A stretch of DNA of 64,000 nucleotides, taken from contig CAYYGM010000001.1 in assembly GCA_964471555.1 (NCBI GenBank), forward strand, positions 55,824 through 119,823. Reading direction: 5' to 3'. The translations under genes and the position numbers were made by a program. This DNA is from JADLFV01 sp964471555 (GTDB taxonomy: Bacteria > Planctomycetota > Phycisphaerae > Phycisphaerales > Phycisphaeraceae). Below are positions 62,757-64,000 of this stretch, in pieces. The notes beneath the pieces were generated by a model. That model was given only the letters and a program-made list of their open reading frames with translations, did no database searches and was not told the origin of the DNA. Each line of letters starts with the position of its first letter. Position 1 is the stretch's first letter.

Positions 62757-62785
62757 TTGCTGCGGATGCCTGTTGCCGCCATAAT
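62757..62785 (+). promoter_or_regulatory. Promoter of the beta-repeat surface protein gene
   Basis: TTGCTG and CATAAT are spaced by 17 bp, 43 bp upstream of the ATG at 62828. Confidence 0.6.
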
Positions 62786-62827
62786 GGTTTTTGCCACCGC
62801 AGGGATTTTTTTACTGGGGTACACATC

Positions 62828-64000
62828 ATGGAGAAGTTGTTTTTGACCAGCCGTCGTGTTGGTGCACGGTCGAATGTCATCGCATGCGCAGTGGTGTCGG
62901 CTGCCTGCGGTCTGGTGTTGATCATCTCACCCACTGTCTTCGCGTCCGTGTCTATCACCGGCGATGTGGTGCCGGATGCGAATTCGTTCCCCGGGGCCAA
63001 CGAGATTCATGTCGGCGATGTGGGCGATGGAACACTGTTGGTTGATGGTGGCAGCGATCTACTTTTGGAAACGACTTATGTGGGCTACGGACCTGCCGCC
63101 AACGGTATCGCGACGGTGGATGGAGATGGCACAACCTACAACAATCAGGGGCATGTCTATGTCGGATATGACGGGGTCGGCACCTTTCAGATCACCAACG
63201 GCGCCGCGGTGCTTGAATTTGCACAAGTCTTAGGGCATTCGGTCGGTTCCTCCGGCACGACGTCGGTGGATGGCGAGAATTCCAGCCTGACCTGTTACAA
63301 CTATATGTACATCGGTAACAACGGCAGCGGTTCGATGTCCGTCACCGGGGGTGGATTTGTCAGTAGTAATGTTTCATACATTGGCTATTCCGCTGGTTCC
63401 ACGGGAACGGTGACAGTGGATGGAACCAACTCCACGTGGACGGATAGTTTTTGGATTCAGATCGGTTGGGAGGGCTCCGGCACACTGAACATCACCAACG
63501 GCGGCCAAGTGACGAATTTGCCGGCCGGCGTCTCGCTGGCAACCTGGTCCGGCTCGTCGGGCGAACTGAATGTGACGGGCGGCGCTTTGACCACAAGTTT
63601 GAATGGCGGCTTGGATGTGGGCGTGCAGGGCACAGCTTCGATGACGATTTCCGCAGGCGGTCAGGTCAGCAATGTTCAAGGGAATATCGCCACTTCGGAG
63701 GGCAGCAGCGGTGCAGTCACCGTGGACGGCACCGGATCGTCCTGGACCAACGCCAGCAATCTGTACGTCGGAAGATATGGCAGTGGCACGCTTGACATCA
63801 CCAATGGGGGCACGGTCAGTAGTCAGGATGGCAATGTCGGCTATTACACCGGGTCTGTCGGGCGGGTGCTGGTGGATGGCGATCAATCCGCATGGACCAA
63901 CAGCGAAGATCTATTCATCGGTCGCCTGGGTGATGGCACGCTGGTGATCTCTAACAGTGGCCAGGTCACTTGCCGCAATGCAAGCATCGGCGGCAACACG
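62828..64000 (+). CDS. Beta-strand-repeat surface protein (autotransporter/PEP-CTERM type), 5' part
   Basis: The frame is open from the ATG at 62828 to the right edge (391 codons), with no stop. A signal peptide with a long basic start (MEKLFLTSRRVGARS, then AVVSAACGLVLIISPTVFA) leads into repeated blocks of about 40-50 residues. Recurrent words are GSGTLNITNGGQV, SGAVTVDGTGSSWTN, STGTVTVDGTNSTWTD and YVGRYGSGTLDITNGG. This is the right-handed beta-helix repeat pattern of autotransporter-associated and PEP-CTERM surface proteins. The C-terminal sorting or translocator domain lies outside the window. Likely role: adhesion or surface layer. Confidence 0.85.
   Translation, partial: MEKLFLTSRRVGARSNVIACAVVSAACGLVLIISPTVFASVSITGDVVPDANSFPGANEIHVGDVGDGTLLVDGGSDLLLETTYVGYGPAANGIATVDGDGTTYNNQGHVYVGYDGVGTFQITNGAAVLEFAQVLGHSVGSSGTTSVDGENSSLTCYNYMYIGNNGSGSMSVTGGGFVSSNVSYIGYSAGSTGTVTVDGTNSTWTDSFWIQIGWEGSGTLNITNGGQVTNLPAGVSLATWSGSSGELNVTGGALTTSLNGGLDVGVQGTASMTISAGGQVSNVQGNIATSEGSSGAVTVDGTGSSWTNASNLYVGRYGSGTLDITNGGTVSSQDGNVGYYTGSVGRVLVDGDQSAWTNSEDLFIGRLGDGTLVISNSGQVTCRNASIGGNT

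Overview
The window looks like chromosomal DNA of a Planctomycetota bacterium, most likely of the class Phycisphaerae. This is inferred from gene content: PEP-CTERM-type surface proteins (one with a dockerin), a pseudopilin of the prepilin-N plus 'DG' type, secreted sulfatase and Asp-box sialidase-like enzymes, a bacterial deoxyhypusine-synthase-family protein, and high G+C. Housekeeping genes are scattered among both strands, with few long operons. No rRNA, tRNA, CRISPR array or complete insertion sequence was seen.

Layout. 1-6.1 kb: 3' end of a sigma-70 gene, a FliA-type sigma factor, an aldo/keto reductase and a very large secretin. 6.3-14.5 kb: a minus-strand carbohydrate-degradation block (LacI regulator, dockerin/PEP-CTERM protein, sulfatase, sialidase-like protein, FAD oxidoreductase, SGNH hydrolase) with a palindromic operator ahead of lacI. 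14.6-16.6 kb: citramalate synthase behind what looks like a classical isoleucine-codon transcription attenuator. 16.6-26.2 kb: HExxH secreted protein, zinc-ribbon membrane protein, DinG-type helicase, sialidase-like protein, acyltransferase, CPBP protease, Asn-rich surface protein and KDPG aldolase. 26.2-28.5 kb: an A+T-richer island with one HEPN-like gene bracketed by 40-bp inverted repeats. 28.5-45.6 kb: panB, LOG protein, WecA-type transferase, deoxyhypusine-synthase-like protein, dapB, TPR protein, kdsB, lipoprotein, flotillin with its NfeD-like partner, transglutaminase, BshC-like protein with a GT2, rsmA. 45.7-52 kb: mutL, an EF-G gene broken by a short deletion, and a GT39-type membrane glycosyltransferase. 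52-60 kb: PEP-CTERM protein, pseudopilin, a Fur/His-rich-protein pair, ribD, and an anmK-murQ cell-wall recycling operon, then ychF. 60.2-64 kb: a Cys-repeat secreted protein, an ECF sigma/anti-sigma/Spy-like operon, and the 5' part of a beta-strand-repeat surface protein.

Four sequence-level themes run across the window. (1) Many genes have a TANNNT box exactly 6-7 nt upstream of the start codon and no Shine-Dalgarno, the signature of leaderless transcripts. (2) At least ten arrays of four to five 7-nt units, each array with its own unit sequence, sit between genes (as inverted pairs) and inside cimA, kdsB and mutL. (3) Two REP-like palindrome families with covarying stems, several longer snap-back elements and a 36-bp palindrome are dispersed between genes. 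(4) The decamer CCCCCGGAAG is strongly over-represented. The strongest candidates for undescribed biology are the isoleucine leader attenuator of cimA, the heptamer arrays, the leaderless-promoter habit, the HEPN island, and the Cys-repeat protein beside the ECF operon.
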